From contig JACCLO010000012.1 of NCBI GenBank assembly GCA_029448655.1, positions 1,612,001-1,676,000 of the forward strand: DNA of 64,000 nt, in the 5' to 3' direction. The notes beneath the pieces were generated by a model, which was not told the DNA's origin, made no database searches, and worked only from the letters and a program-made list of their open reading frames with translations. This DNA comes from Wolfiporia cocos. Its lineage: Eukaryota > Basidiomycota > Agaricomycetes > Polyporales > Phaeolaceae. Position numbers and translations under genes: made by a program. This document shows, one piece after another, positions 32,675 to 44,213 of this stretch. How positions within the stretch are numbered: the stretch's first letter is position 1; every line of letters starts with the position of its first letter.

Positions 32675-34009
32675 TTACGGCACCTGATCGGCGCTAAGAC
32701 AGCTCAGAGGAATTTGCATGCCGTTCAAATTCAGCGTAAGTGGAACTCCCAAACCAGGAGAAACCCTGGATAGGCCCACCCGTCTGAAGATTTCATCGAC
32801 AAAGATACAGCCGTCCCATTTTGATTATCGTCATATAAGCTCACATTCACCTTGATGGGACCATTCAAGTTGATTAATGACAAAGAGCCAGATGTACGAA
32901 AGTCGCCTTCAATTCGGCCGCTTGTTATTGCAACCTCGGTATGATGTGCAGACACAGACCGTGGTCATATGAGTTTAAACTCGACGAAAAACGATGATCC
33001 AGCCTTACCTTTACTTCCACAGTTGAGAGAGTGGATTTGAGAGCAAGCGAGTCAAAGAATACATCGCCTTACAGGTCACCAAATTGTTCGGGGCATTGTC
33101 TCCAGGCGAGCAATATGTAGAGGTGTGACCGTTGATGCGGGAAACCGCACTGCGGCATAGAAATATCCTCCCCTCTGAGACAAGAGATACGGATCCTCAG
33201 GTGTCTGTACTTGCCTACAGATTTCAGTCAACGCCATAGAAGGAAGTATCTAGACGCATAAAGAAGAAGTCGATAACTTGACCTGCTTCACGTTCCATAA
33301 GGCATACGCTTGTGCCATCCAGCTCTCTGCGTTGGGTATAGTAGACGGAGATGTCGACCCGAACAGCATGTTGCTCTGTCCAGTCTGGGGTCTGAAGAAA
33401 CTGGACCCTCCCACGGGATGATGCCCCACGCGAGAATAGATACAGGACATCGGCGGAGAGCGGGAGTTCAAACGAGGCTTTGGCATCGCGACCGTTACGG
33501 AGCCACTCTTTGGGTTGGCTGATACATCGAATTATTTTGCCATCACGCTAGGTTGGCCAGCCAAGTCGGCTGTGATCGATCTAGGAATCTAGGTCAGTGC
33601 CGTGCATCGTTACCCCTGCTGAGACATGTTTGAGAAGATAAAGGCGTATCCCGCCTCGGTGTGAGCTCCAGTACATAGCCCTGAGTGGACTATGCGTGAG
33701 AATAGCAAGCACACAGATAAAGACCACAATGCCGAACACATCGCAAATTTGCACGTCTGCAGGTTTTGTTCTGGCACCAAACAATGCTTTGAAAAATCGT
33801 CTGGCTGCAGGCTTCCTTCTAGGAACAGATAATGGCCGTTCTCCTACATGATCAGGCTCCGTATGACCGTCGTCACTAGAGGCATCCTGATACGACACTA
33901 ACGCGACAGGCTCAGAAGGCGGTCTGTCGTCTATGTTAGTCACAGCATCATCTGCCAGGGCCAGTTGTACCTTCGTTGGCGAGTTGGGCGTTCCCTCCGG
34001 AATGATCAT
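32675..34009 (-). pseudogene. Array gene B: broken copy
   Basis: The first exon (ATG at 34009) is open and close to gene C's: start MIIPEGTPNSPTKVQLALAD, shared SYQDA and DGHTEPD words, and a membrane span (VFGIVVFICVLAILT). Exon 2 is clearly homologous (KASFELPLSADVLYLFSRG) but carries TAG where gene C has GAG, just after the GWPT motif at about 33550. Further on, frame changes and a shortened segment occur near 33060-33250. The part between the SMKSSDG repeat and the terminal beta motif is deleted (about 32700-32790), so about 100 codons found in the relatives are missing. It is not expected to make a full product. Confidence 0.75.
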
Positions 34010-34493
34010 GGTGGGTCGCAAGGACTTAGGACGTGCGGACCCGACTATAGGCATAGTTGTAAACTACAGTGGTGCTGCTTTGGTGTTGCTGATGGGAAAG
34101 ATGCTTTCTTGAGCGCTACGCCCTGCTAGCCATTTGGACGGCGTGCCTGCTGCGGGATCAGGGACATACATGAAAGATCGGCATTAGCATCGCTAAAGTA
34201 GTTCATAGCCAGTCAGTGTTAACTTGAAGCCATCTTGGATAGAGGCAAAGTCAGTGATATTTAGCCAACTGGCGACCCGATCTATGGGTTATGAGCACAG
34301 CCACTTTCTCACCGGCGACCTCGGACGGTGCACTTAAGATGGGACGCCAATTACCTGACGGATAGTCATGGTTAGATGGACAGCTAGCTGCGGTAACACT
34401 CCGGTCGTCTCTGAAGCCTTCATCCTTGACAAGAGGTCGATATACGTACATACAAATTCTGCGAATGATTGACGATCCCTTCGGGCACATGTA

Positions 34494-36253
34494 TCATAGT
34501 AGCTTCAAGGTCACTGGAGCATTCGAGGTTTGCACAATGACATGTCCATTCTCGCGACGCGGTGCGTTCCACGAGACGTAGCCCTCGGCGAAACTGCGAT
34601 TGCGCTCCACTACGAGGTTCCTCAGACGGTACCCGCCCGCCGGGTCCTCTGCGGCATTATTGAAGGGAACAGCAATGTACCCGTTTGTCGTGCGCAGGCG
34701 GAAGCTGCCCTCGAACTCACGGCTCATGCTGATCGCTGCGGGTGCATTGCTCGTCCTGGCGTGCACATCAAGTCGCGCATCGAGCGGCGACTCGTCGAAG
34801 AAAATGTCGAGAGCGTTGTTGCTCGTCCTAGCTGAGACGTTGAATGCATCTCCCGTGGAGGAATCCGAGGAGAAAAGGGTGATCCCTGATGTGATTGGCC
34901 TGCGTGTCGATCAAAGTCAATGAGAGGAGAACTCTCAAATTAGGCCGAATCTCAGTCGGACTCACCCATTGGAGGTTTTCATCAACAGAGATACCGCAGT
35001 CCCGTCTGGACTGTCGTTATGGAGACTCGCATTCGCCCTGATGGGACCATTCGAGTTGATCAACGATAAAGAACCGGATGAACAAAAGTCGCCTCGAATA
35101 AAGCTATTTGTTGTTACAACCTCGGCATGGCGCGAAGATACAGACTGCGATGTAAATCGTCAATTCGACCTCCATATACATACTGATCCAACCCGACCTT
35201 TGCTTCAATAGGCGAATTGGTGGATTTGAGAGTGAGCGACTCAAAGAAGACTTCGCCTTCCAAATCGCCAATATAATGGGAGAATCTAGGAAGTGCTGTC
35301 TCCAGGGCAGCAATGTGTAGAGGTGTGCCCATCGATGCGGGGAACCGTACTGTGGCATAGAAATAGCTTCCCCTTGGCACAGGTTGCCAGTTTTCGGGTG
35401 TCTGTTCTTGTGCTTCAGATTTTAGTAATATCTCAGGAATGTCTACACTTACAAAGAAGCCGATGCCACTTTGACCTGCCTCACGTTCTAACAAGCATAC
35501 GCTTGTGCCGTCCAGTTGTTCGCGGTGGGTGTAATGGATGGTGATGTCGACCTGGATGGCATGTCGCTCTGTCCAATCGGCAGACTGAATGAACGTGACT
35601 TCCCCATTCGATAATGCTCCACGCGAGAACATATATAGGACATCGGCGGAGAGCGGGAGCTCGAATGAAGCTCTCGGGCCAGAATTGTTTCGGAGCCACT
35701 CCTTGGAGCGACTGACACACCGAATAATTTTTCCATCGCGCTCTGTTGGCCAACCAATTCGTCCATGTTCAATCTAGGAATCCAGGTCAGTGCTGTATGC
35801 CGTTACCTTGGCTGAACCGTCTTGTGGGGAAATACAAGACGTACCTTGCCGCCGAATGATGGCCGCGTTATCTCCCGTAACGACGGTTTTATCTTATCAC
35901 TAGTAGTTACCATCAGTCACATGTCTAGTTCTCCGGTGAGAGTTCCGGTACACGGCCTTGATGGAACTGCGCGTGAGGATTGCAAGGAGCATCCAGATGA
36001 GGGCCGCAACACCAAATGCCTTGAGAAACCGTCTGGATGCAGGCTCCTCTCTGATAACGAATAGCGGTTGGTCCTCTAGACGGTTGGGCTGATCAGGCCC
36101 CGTATGTCCGTTGTCCGCAGCAGCGTCTTGATACGACCCAGAGGCGGGATATGCAGGAGGCGGCGGCCTGTTGTCTGTGTTTGCTGTGCCATCGTCTTCC
36201 AGGGCTCGCTGTGCCTTGGAGGGTGAGGCGGGTGTTTCATCTGTAATGATCAT
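34494..36253 (-). CDS. Array gene C: single-pass membrane protein with TTNG-repeat outer part (DUF7330-like)
   Basis: Five exons, 36253-35921, 35773-35453, 35401-35198, 35144-34966 and 34899-34494, give about 480 aa. Intron 1 is long (147 nt); the others are 51-66 nt. The N-terminal about 85 residues are Pro/Asp-rich (NTDNRPPPPAYPASGSYQDA). The membrane span is GVAALIWMLLAILTRSS. Outer-part landmarks shared across the array are GWPTERDGKIIRCVSRS, ASFELPLSADVLYMFSRG, LEGEVFFESLTLKSTNSPIE, the TTN/SNG repeats, DESPLDARLDVHARTSNAP, EDPAGGYRLRNL and the end TSNAPVTLKLL. An ATG nine codons earlier (36280) is possible; 36253 is preferred because genes B and E also begin with MII. Function unknown. 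Confidence 0.8.
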
Positions 36254-36915
36254 GAGAGCCCAAGGAGTCAGAGAGCCCAAGGAGTCAGGAAGTGAGAATC
36301 CCAGCTGTAAGACACACGTACGAACTATAAAACGGTTTCGCTGACCGCGATCTGAATCGTTGGCGCTACGCCCTGCTAATCATATGGACGGCTGCGCTTG
36401 CTGCGAGATCAGGTACCAGGTATTTGCATGGGAATTCGAGATTGATGTGCACTGGAGCAGCTGTGGCCAGTCAAGATCGATTTCAATGCATCATAGACAG
36501 CAAGGCAGAGTCAGCTGTATTCATCGGAGGCATAGCAAAGAATGAAGTGTTCGAACTTCATTAGATATCAACAGACGCCAGCCGATTGCCAACGCGATCA
36601 ACTTACCGGTTGGGAGCGCAAGTCGGAAGCGCCATCGAACGCTGTGCATAGATAAACATCTCTCATGAAATGACTGCCCATATTCTAGCGTGAAAATGCT
36701 ACTAAGTGCTCTAGAAGCTGTGTGTTGCCCACAGAACTTGCACACAGCCGACATTGGTCCTGAGTACAAGGCATCGAATGTTTCAGAAGATATGGTATGA
36801 CATAACTACAGGGAGGACAACCTGAGCCTATAGAACACTGGCGAAAAATCACATATGAAAGCTAGACAGTCAAGCAAAGCGATCTCAAGAAAAAATGTGA
36901 CGCAATCCCATACGA
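36254..36915. other. Spacer between array genes C and D
   Basis: About 660 bp containing C's promoter (36254 onwards, with an ATAAAACGG block near 36325) and D's 3' flank. No gene is seen. A directly repeated GAGAGCCCAAGGAGTCA occurs at about 36254-36287. Confidence 0.4.
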
Positions 36916-38575
36916 TCATAGCAAATTCAGCGTGATAGGGGCGTTCGTCGTCTCCACAACAGTGTTCCCTTGGCCGCCATGATATGGTATACCCTGGCGC
37001 GTGTAGAAGCCTTCGACATACCCATTCTGATGCGCTTCAAGAAGGGCCCGCACACGATCCTGGCCTGATGGGTCTTCCGCGAATGAATAGAAGGGCACGG
37101 TTATCTTCCCGTTCGACACTAATTTATACGTGCCCTCTAGTACCCGGTTCATGCTGATAGTCGCAGGTGAGTCCGTCGTCTTTGCAAGAAGCTTTAACCT
37201 TGCGTCCAGGGGCGATGTGTCGAGATCGAGGTTCATCCTGCCTCTAGTCGTCTCTACAAGCACGTTAAAATCGCCGCGTTTGGCAGGTTCAGAGAAGAGA
37301 CTGATGCGAGACTCAATCGGACTGACAAAGAGGATTCCATCAGGTTGATAACGATGCCAACACGGATTAACTCACCCATTAGAAGATCGCATTGTGAGGG
37401 AGACGTCGGTGCTATTGTTATAATAGTACAAACTGCCATTAGCCTTGATGGGTCCGTTTGTTGTAATCAACTCCAAGTCTCCCGATGTGTAGAAATCGCC
37501 TTCAATGGCACCATTTGTCGTCGATAACTCTGCGTAATGCGCAGACAACGACTGAAAGTACTCAGATGCTGGCTCTAGACTCGATGTCATGACTCACCTT
37601 GGCTGTAATTGAAGAGTGCGTGGATCGAAGAACAAGCGAATGGAAATACACCCCGCCTCGCAGGTCAGCGACGTGCTGAGTGAAACGCGGAAGCGACGTC
37701 TGGAAGGATTGTACTGCAATAGGTTGTCCGTCTGACGATGCAGGTAATTGCACTTTGACCACGAAGTAGTCTTGTTGCGGTATGGCGCGCGTGTTCGCTA
37801 CGGTCTATCCAAAGCGTCAGGTTCGGGGTCCCAGGATTACGCATCGCAGCATACCAAGAAGCCGATGCCGATCTGGCCTTTCTCCCGTTCAAGAATACAC
37901 ACACTGGTAGCGTCCAACTGCGCCGTGCTGTTGTACTGTATGTCGACGTCGACATGAATGTTTTGTTGATCCTTGGACAACCCGGAAGACTGGTCAAAGA
38001 GGACGTTTCCCTTCGACAATCCTCCGCGGGAGAACATATAAAGAACATCGGCGGAGAGTGGAAGATCGAATGATGCCCTCGCGCTAGAGTCCTCTTGTAG
38101 CCAACCTTTCGAGCCGCTGATGCATTCAATGATCTTTCCATCATTCGCCGCGGGCCAGCCGACGTCTAACTCGTTCTGCCAGACGTTAGCAATTCTCAGG
38201 AACTCCATTGGCAGAAATGATAACAGTAACAGGAGATGGACTCACCGATTCTGGATTGGGTCGCCAATGCGTAAGCCAATATGCAAGTCCGGATTTCCCA
38301 TGGATGGACACGATCAGGATTATCCATACGAGAATGATGGCACCGAAGGCTTTGAGGCACCGTTCGGAGGAAGATGCCCGCCTCCTGTCATCTACAAATT
38401 GACTCTCGAGATATGCAAGATCACCGTATGCAGCGTCAACAGCCACATTAGTATATTGACCAGGGCTCGCCTCAGCCACCGAAGAAGGATCGGGTCTCTG
38501 GACCTCCGGAGTGGTGGGTAGCAGCTCGCGCTCGGCTTTCGTCAGGGAAGAAGGAGAGTCGTTCAGTTTGTCCAT
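36916..38575 (-). CDS. Array gene D: single-pass membrane protein with TTNG-repeat outer part (DUF7330-like)
   Basis: Five exons, 38575-38246, 38202-37855, 37804-37598, 37551-37376 and 37321-36916, introns 43-54 nt, give about 488 aa. The N-terminal part is acidic/Ser-rich, with a span at KAFGAIILVWIILIVSIHG. The outer part has DVGWPAANDGKIIECISGS, LPLSADVLYMFSRGGLSKG, LRGGVYFHSLVLRSTHSSIT, the repeats LSTTNGAIEGDFYTSG and LITTNGPIKANGSLYYYN, RSSNGPIESRISLFSEPA, TSPLDARLKLLAKT, EDPSGQDRVRALLEA and the end TTNAPITLNLL. The last exon is 406 nt, the same as in C and E. It is closest to gene E. Function unknown; the outer part is predicted to be a beta-solenoid (inference). Confidence 0.8.
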
Positions 38576-39161
38576 GGCAAGTATAAGGAGCGATGATCGT
38601 AGATGGGTACTTTTTAAAGCTGCAAAATACCGCGGCGGCCTCATTACCCGGGCTGAGAAGCAGACTTACCCGCCGGCGCTAGCATATGAAAACCATCACT
38701 GCGCCTGCTGCGACGTTATAGGCGTACCCGTGGACGCATGGACGAGGTTGTGAACAATACAGCTGAAAGCAGTGTGGTCATCGGAAACCAGTGTAATCAT
38801 CGGAAACGCGCTGCGCGCAACTTGTGCTGCCGACCGGCCACTGCGGATAAGACGTAGATAATGCGCTGTGCACGTCTTGTACGGATCACAGCTGTCGGAG
38901 AAATCTGTTGACAACCTTCACGGCTAAGGTCTTCGCATCCGGACAAAACGAACAGATATCTATGATTGTTACGTGAGACGTAGGCACACAATCAAGCACT
39001 CGTGAGCACTTTCGATGATTGTACAATAATTGGATTCTTGACAACAGAGGGGACGGTTACGCGGCGAGTGATAATACAAGGCCATCTACAACATCTATAA
39101 CTTGCATAAATAAATCAGAACAACAGGACAACAATAGGTAAGACATCCTTACTAGGGATGA
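38576..39161. other. Spacer between array genes D and E
   Basis: About 590 bp with D's promoter side and E's 3' flank. No gene is seen. A short direct repeat GTGT(G/A)(G/A)TCATCGGAAAC lies at about 38773-38808. Confidence 0.4.
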
Positions 39162-40837
39162 TCAGAGCAAGTCGAAAGTTATGGGATCATTTGTCGTTTC
39201 CACTTCTGCCATTCCTCGACCACCACGGTACGGTGGTTCCTGGCGCGTGTAAACGCCTTCGACATACCCTTTTTGACCTGCTCTGAAGAGAGATCGCACA
39301 CGACCCTGTCCTGCTGGATCTTCAGCGAACGGGTAGAAGGGCGTATCAATCTTCCCATTCGTAATCAACTTATAGCAGCCCTCCAACACGCTGTTCATGC
39401 TGACTACCGCAGGCGCATTAATTGTCTTCGCTCGCAGTCCGAGACGTGCATCAAGAGGTGATGTGGCGAAGTCGAGGTTCAGATCGTCATTGGCTATCTG
39501 TACAGAAACTGTGAAGTCACCTCCTACGGCAGGTTCGGAGAAGAGGTTAATCTTGGATAGTATTGGTCTGACAAACAATGATGAGCAGTCAGAAAGCGTC
39601 TAGCTAGCAACTTACCCGTTTGATGATTGCATGGAGAGAGATACATAGGTTTTATTAGCAGATATTTTGTCTGCGTGGTTATAGAATAGGCTCGCATTTG
39701 CTTTGATGGGCCCATTCGTTGTAACTAGTCGGAGGTCTCCGGATGTATAAAAATCACCCTCAATCGCACTGTCAGTGGTCCTGACATCGGCGTGGTGTGC
39801 GAACGGTGACTATGAGACTTGTTCAGATGCTGCTCTCAAAGCAAAGATAGGCATGTAGATCTAACCTTTGCCATTATAGGTGAAAATGCCGAGCGGAGAC
39901 TTAGAGAGTTAAAGATAACCCCGCCTCGTAGATCGCCGACACGTTGTGTGAAGCGAGGCAGTACCGTCTCGAATGATTTGACCCGTAAAGGTTGCCAGTC
40001 CACCGACGCCGGAAACTGTACGTTCACTACGAAATAGTTTTGTGATGGCACGACGGGTTCGGTCGTTACAGTCTGTTAACTATATCAGAAATGCACGGAA
40101 GTTATGATGCATCGAATAGTACCAAGAAGCCGATGCCAAACTGCCCTTGCGTCCGCTCGAACAAGCATACACTAGTAGCATCCAGCTGTGACATTGTGTT
40201 GTACTGAATGTCAACATCCACGTGAACGGTTTGCTGTCGTTCAGTCCACTCCTGAGACTGAATGAACACAACATCCCCCTTCGACAACGTTCCGCGGGAG
40301 AACATGTACAGTACATCTGCAGAAAGAGGTGGTTCAAACGAAGCTCTTGCGCCAGAGTCATGTTGCAGCCAGCTCTTGGAGCCGCTAACGCAACGCACTA
40401 TCTTCCCATCGCGCTCTGTAGGCCACCCTAATTCATTTTCACTCTGCGGTGCAGCATGAGCATATGGCGCGAGACGAAGTCGTAATCAAAGTAGGGACGA
40501 ATATGCTTGGACATACCAATCCTGCCTGAGACTTAGATCGCCAACGTGCAATCCCGATTGTGCCCCGAGCGGACACTGCCAGAAATACCCAAACGAGTAC
40601 CGCCGCGCCGAGAGCCTCGAGGAACCGCTGCGCAGTACGCTGCCGTCCCTTGACATCAACTGGTTGGCTCTCAAGGTATGTACCATCACGGCCCGCAGTC
40701 TCGATGACCGCAGTAGCATGCTGGCACGAGCTTGCTGGAAGATCTGCCGGAGGCTCAGGTGCTGTGACCTCCTGCTCCTGGATAGCAAGCTGCGGCTCCC
40801 TTGGAGTCTTCGTTGAGATGTCGTCCAGAATTATCAT
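39162..40837 (-). CDS. Array gene E: single-pass membrane protein with TTNG-repeat outer part (DUF7330-like)
   Basis: Five exons, 40837-40517, 40443-40123, 40072-39866, 39809-39616 and 39567-39162, introns 48-73 nt, give about 482 aa. The N-terminal about 85 residues are Pro/Glu-rich (QEQEVTAPEPPADLPAS), with a span at EALGAAVLVWVFLAVSARG. The outer part is ELGWPTERDGKIVRCVSGS, EPPLSADVLYMFSRGTLSKG, LRGGVIFNSLSLRSAFSPI, DSAIEGDFYTSGDLRLVTTN, an exon-4 insertion of about five residues (HADKISANKT) relative to D, QSSNGPILSKINLFSEPA, TSPLDARLGLRAKTINAP, EDPAGQGRVRSLFRA and the end TTNDPITFDLL. An upstream in-frame ATG at 40900 is possible. It is divergent from LSM4. Confidence 0.8.
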
Positions 40838-41314
40838 AGCAACTGCAGCGAGCAACGAATTCTCGTTATGCGTCTTCAATGCGTTATATGGCGGCACCAC
40901 TCGGACGGGAAGACAAGAGATCTTCCATCAGCGCTACGCGCTACTTTTGTATGCAGGACCATATGAGTGCGCCTATCCCGACATCAAGAGCTGTATTCAT
41001 GGAAGGTCCATTGCGAACATTGAGTCGGGAAACACCGTAGCAACTTAACATAGTGAGCGAAGATGACATCCAGCACTTGCAAATGAATAAGTTGCCGCGT
41101 TTGCTAAACGTCGCGAATAGTTATGGTTCCGTGGATGTGAGAGGCAAGCTTCAGACATCAAGACAATAGAGGTTGAGTCTCAAGAATTGATTTGCAGCAG
41201 AGGCGATGGTCAAAAGCAGTGCCGCCTCCGAAAACGCGTCGCGCAAGATCACGTTCCGCTGCTTGTACCCGCAACTATCTACTCGTCTTCCTCTTCGCTC
41301 GTAATCCTGTAAAA
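40838..41314. promoter_or_regulatory. Divergent promoter region of array gene E and LSM4
   Basis: This is the 477 bp between the two start codons (minus at 40837, plus at 41315). It mixes AT-rich and pyrimidine-rich segments; GCGTTATATGGC near 40880 is a TATA-like word for gene E. No defined site is assigned. Confidence 0.4.
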
Positions 41315-42001
41315 ATGGTATGCACACACCTCCTGCCATTCGCCTCGCGATTGCTGAGATCATGCACCGCAGTTACCTTTGTCGCTACTGAATGCAGCAC
41401 AAAATAAACCTATGGTGAGCACACATCTTGCACTGCAAGCAATGCGACCGCTGAACGGCCAAGCTACCCCGTCCATCCAGTTAGTTGAGTTGAAGAATGG
41501 AGAGACATTCAACGGCCATCTAGTCAACTGTGACAACTTCATGAACATCACGCTAAGGGAAGTGTACCAGACCAACGCGGACGGTGACAGGTTCTGGAAG
41601 CTGAAAGAGTGCTACATTCGTGGTAGTACGGTGCGTGATGGCTCATGTTTTTCCCTTAGAGATGCTCAAATGGCTGCGGGGATAGATCAAATACTTGCGA
41701 GTGCCAGATACCCTTTTGGATGCGGTGAAAGAGGAGCAGAACCGTGCTCGTGAGGCAGGCAGGAGCGCAAGAGGTGCACATGTAAGCGGCACAGGCAACA
41801 GAGGTACGTCTTGAAACTATGCAACTCATCTGCATAGCTCAATGAGCGGCACATCATGAACAGGGCGCGGTATGCCACAGAGAGGTAACGGCGTTGTTCA
41901 TTTGGTAACGAAGCTTGACCGTACTTACACTGCAAGCAGGACGTGGCGCACCTCGTGGCGGGTCTATACGTGGCGGAAGGGGCCGTGGCAGAGGTATGTA
42001 A
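41315..42001 (+). CDS. LSM4: U6 snRNA-associated Sm-like protein LSm4
   Basis: Six exons, 41315-41317, 41373-41414, 41481-41630, 41686-41803, 41864-41884 and 41940-42001, give 131 aa. The first coding exon is only the ATG, directly followed by GTATGC. The second starts TTACCTTTG to give [15 protein letters not shown], the canonical LSm4 start. The Sm fold is intact: [20 protein letters not shown] (Sm1), then [31 protein letters not shown] (Sm2) and [20 protein letters not shown]. The end is an RGG-type tail ([20 protein letters not shown]) typical of LSm4. LSm4 sits in the LSm1-7 ring (mRNA decapping, P-bodies) and the LSm2-8 ring (U6 snRNA). The stop is TAA at 41999. Very small exons at both ends make it easy to mis-annotate. 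Confidence 0.95.
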
Positions 42002-42296
42002 GTCAGAAGAAGAGTCCCTCTCATCGCTAGTCTACGGCAAATCGCCCAGCTCTTCGCGCGCACTAGAGAAAACAACCACGGACGATACCATAGTGCTAGT
42101 CCTTCCCTTCCTGTGCACTACCTACTACTATATGTACATTGGAAGCATACATGAGCTTACCGGTTGCCTATATCTCGACCACGAGCAATATTACCAGTCA
42201 GATACGACGTCGCGCATGACCTGGAAATCCAATCCTTTGCCAGTGCCGGCCTGGACCCACTTGCCCTGAGAAGATTTGGCATTAATATAACGGGGT

Positions 42297-43850
42297 TCAG
42301 AACAGGGATGTAATCCTGACCGTGTAGAGGACACCCCCAATCCCGACCGCTCGAAGCAGGGACCTCTCGCGCAGCATCAGTTTCCGCGCGTGTTCGACGT
42401 CAAATGGAATTTGCGTTTGCTCCGCGCCGTAGCGGGATAGTACCCACGTTGTATTTAGTTTGATTTCGCGGAGGTTGTGGCCGTTGAATATAGCATTTTC
42501 AATCTCGCCCTACATCGCCCGCAAACAGGAGCCGAGCGTGAAAGCTGAGCCATTTCAGAAGATCGTACGCGACGTACCGGGTGCTGGCATATGGCAATGG
42601 AGCACGAGAGCGACTCGAGCGCAGGGAAGACTGTGCAGATGCACTCCACGTCCTCCAGTGTGAGCAGTGCCGAATCCGCATGCAAATGTTTGAACGTTTC
42701 CCGCTGCGTCTGTGCTAATTCAAGGAAGAAAGTTCTGGGTATCGTCGTCTCGCCCTGCGTTGAGAACGCGTTGAATGTCAGGCTCTCCAGCGACGGTCGC
42801 GGGAGTAACCGTCGGATCCACGCCCACAGCTGCTGCGGACCTTGTAGGTCGACCGAGCTCGTCCGCACAGTAAGATCACGCAGCGCCGCCGCAGGGACAT
42901 CCGCGTACCGCGATTTGCGCGTCCCAAAGTACTCTGTGTCCAGCGTCACCAGCCGCGGGAGGTACGTCAGAATCTCCAGGATCGCGCTCGTCGGCGCGCC
43001 CTTGAGCCGCAGCGACGTAAGCTGAGGTAGGTGTGATATGACCGAGACGAGGATCGACGCGGGCACGCCCGTGCAGCGCTGCAAATTGGAAGTAAGCACA
43101 AAAGCAACGCGGCATGCAGGCGGACGGATGCACTGACTCCAAGCTCGAGGTGCGTGAGGCTCGGCCCCAGCTTTTCCGACCAGCCCTGTAGGATACGCGG
43201 CTGGCCCTCCATCGTCCATATCGCGACCTTGTTCAGACCGCGAAACTCAATCATTCGCCCCCACACCTCCTCGCTCAGCCCGACGTAGGTATGTATCGTG
43301 AGCTCCTTGATCTTAAGGCCCTGCAGGATGTCGAGGTACGCGATCAGGGCCTCGTCGTTGCGCACCTCAGAGCTGTCGCGGTCACTCCAACTGAATCCCT
43401 CGAGGTTGACACATAGGCGCAGGGCTGCCTGGCAATCGGGCAGCAGCAGCGGCATACTGGACCCGACGGCACCTATAGAGAATGGGTTTGTCGATGGCGT
43501 CGGAACATATCATACTGCCCGCACGTACTTGATTCATGGATATGCCGGACGTATTTCGCGTAGGCGGGCTTCTTGAGCAATGTTCCTGCTGGATGCAGGA
43601 CCTTGACAGACCGCTATAACGAGCCACTCATCAGAGAAGTAGTGACACTTCCCTTGGCTTAGAGCCGCACCCGTGTCTGCCCCTTGACTATTCGCGAATC
43701 CAAAGTCCGATAGAGCAAGGGCGTTGCCGCGAGATTGAATGTCCAGCACAATTGGGCACAGGTATGAAGGTCTCTCCGATCATCAAGATACTCAAAGATC
43801 AGGGGTAGAACGTCGATAGGTATACTCTGCGGCTGGACAGCCATAGACAT
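42297..43850 (-). CDS. F-box/LRR-like protein
   Basis: Five exons, 43850-43671, 43601-43529, 43472-43138, 43078-42578 and 42509-42297, introns 56-69 nt, give about 433 aa. The N-terminus has an F-box-like helix set (IPIDVLPLIFEYLDDRRDLH, TCAQLCWTFNLAATPLLYRT). The rest shows leucine-rich spacing (LKIKELTIHTYVGLSEEVW, LPQLTSLRLKGAP, LTYLPRLVTLDTEYFG, SLESLTFNAF, FPALESLSCSIAI). Such proteins usually act as substrate adaptors of SCF ubiquitin ligases; large families of this type are common in Agaricomycetes. The target is unknown. It is convergent with LSM4, with 295 bp between stop codons. An in-frame ATG at 43895 gives a 15-residue longer start, but MSMAVQPQSIPIDVLP fits the family better. 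Confidence 0.8.
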
Positions 43851-44213
43851 GGTTCTTGAAAGCCTCAACGCACGCGGTCGGCAGTCGTATATCATGACTA
43901 CTGCATAGCCCGCGAAAGCAACGTAGAGACGATGTTCTGACTAAGAAGATGCGTAGTAAGCCGTGGTCTGCCGCGTTTGGGGGCGTGATCTGAATCGTCC
44001 GCAGCGGCGCTTCGGCGCAATAGCCCGCATCTGATGTTACGGCGCATCAATGTAATGGAGCATAGTACTCACTACCACTACTGCTACTTGCATCGGCAAA
44101 AGACTAAATATTCTCCTTGCAACTAATCAATTGATTGTCAGCCGAACGTTTTGCTCAAGTACAGGAAGGTTTAATAGAGCGCACCTGTCACCCGCTTGGA
44201 TGCTTCGTGGGGC
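43851..44213. other. Upstream flank of the F-box-like gene
   Basis: No gene is seen. This is the likely promoter of the minus-strand gene starting at 43850; otherwise it is AT-rich spacer. Confidence 0.4.

Noticed and set aside
30494..41000. Array of repeats as a CRISPR or satellite
   Set aside because: The repeated units are gene-sized, spliced and diverged; there are no short identical repeats with spacers.
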